Positions 5,030 to 5,455 of a stretch of 5,455 nucleotides of DNA are shown one piece after another. Origin of the DNA: Candidatus Woesearchaeota archaeon (GTDB taxonomy: Archaea > Nanobdellota > Nanobdellia > Woesearchaeales > ARS49); the NCBI GenBank assembly GCA_019323555.1, contig JAHWHC010000023.1, positions 1-5,455 on the forward strand. The letters are read 5' to 3'. How positions within the stretch are numbered: the stretch's first letter is position 1; each line of letters starts with the position of its first letter. The position numbers and the translations under genes were made by a program. Under the pieces are notes generated by a model, which saw only the letters and a program-made list of their open reading frames with translations, did not search any database and was not told the origin of the DNA.

Positions 5030-5455
5030 ATGACCCTTCCAAAAAAATATGACCCGCAAGATTCTGAAAAAAAATGGTCAAAATACTGGGAAAAGGAAAA
5101 AATATACAAATTTGATCCTAAATCCAAGGCAGAGATATACTCCATAGACACTCCGCCACCAACTGTTTCTGGAAAAGTCCATATCGGACACGCATTCTCA
5201 TACTCACAGCAGGATTTTGTGATACGGTTCCAGAGAATGCTTGGAAAAAACGTGTTCTACCCATTCGGCACAGACAATAATGGGGTAGCAACAGAGAGAT
5301 TAGTAGAGCAGATAAGAAAAGTAAAAGCAAGAGACATGCCAAGAGAAGACTTTGTAAAAATCTGCCTAGATGAACTAGAAAAAAACCTTATCCCGCAGTA
5401 TGAAAAAGGAATGAAGAGCCTTGGACTAAGCTGTGATTATGACATATTCTACACG
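5030..5455 (+). CDS. valS: Valyl-tRNA synthetase, N-terminal part (3' partial)
   Basis: The first 142 residues of a class I synthetase that charges tRNA-Val. The sequence runs from a helical lead (YDPQDSEKKWSKYWEKEKIY, about 7-26) into the Rossmann catalytic core: YSIDTPPPTVSGKVHIGHAF (37-56), with the HIGH signature at 51-54. Next come FSYSQQDFVIRFQRMLGKNV (56-75) and the valine-enzyme style FYPFGTDNNGVATERL (76-91). The TPPPTVSG block separates it from isoleucyl- and leucyl-tRNA synthetases. The editing domain, KMSKS loop and anticodon domain lie beyond the window. ATG at 5030 is two bases after the stop of the preceding gene. Only a weak GGAT precedes it, so translation is probably coupled to that gene. 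Confidence 0.95.
   Translation, partial: MTLPKKYDPQDSEKKWSKYWEKEKIYKFDPKSKAEIYSIDTPPPTVSGKVHIGHAFSYSQQDFVIRFQRMLGKNVFYPFGTDNNGVATERLVEQIRKVKARDMPREDFVKICLDELEKNLIPQYEKGMKSLGLSCDYDIFYT

Overview
The window is a gene-dense, AT-rich piece of an archaeal chromosome. The evidence for Archaea is consistent. There is an archaeal/eukaryotic-type glycyl-tRNA synthetase, a replication factor C large subunit and an archaeal-type valyl-tRNA synthetase N-terminus. A tRNA-Phe carries an intron at the canonical 37/38 position and has no encoded CCA. TATA/BRE promoters sit about 26-30 bases before starts, which predicts leaderless mRNAs. The small, compact gene set (RfcL of only 400 residues) and the protein style suggest a DPANN lineage such as Woesearchaeota or Pacearchaeota, but that placement is inference.

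Layout. Positions 1-1221 (+) hold the 3' part of a type II/IV secretion platform protein (T2SSF, ArlJ/TadC-like). Its stop codon abuts the stop of a convergent small cupin gene (1222-1575, -). Upstream of the cupin is the intron-bearing tRNA-Phe(GAA) (1597-1699, -), which has its own TATA box. Then come glycyl-tRNA synthetase (1741-3252, -) and the RFC large subunit (3286-4488, -), each with a recognisable promoter. A 77-base divergent promoter region (4489-4565) separates RfcL from a rightward pair: an unrecognised 153-residue helical protein (4566-5027, +) and, two bases later, the start of valyl-tRNA synthetase (5030 to the window end, +).

Functionally this is mostly housekeeping information processing: tRNA charging, a tRNA and the clamp loader. 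A surface-filament or secretion gene lies at the left edge and a metal-binding cupin sits behind the tRNA. There is no mobile element, CRISPR array or obvious defence cassette, and no stretch over 100 bases lacks a gene. I do not see a previously undescribed multi-gene system. The points most worth a second look are: a tRNA intron carrying a second copy of the anticodon-loop sequence that could compete with the splicing fold; a Gly-to-Cys change in the RfcL Walker A loop; a shortened RfcL C-terminus without a visible PIP box; a cupin mRNA that seems to depend on tRNA processing for its 5' end; face-to-face promoters that may exclude each other; and the unknown protein upstream of valS.
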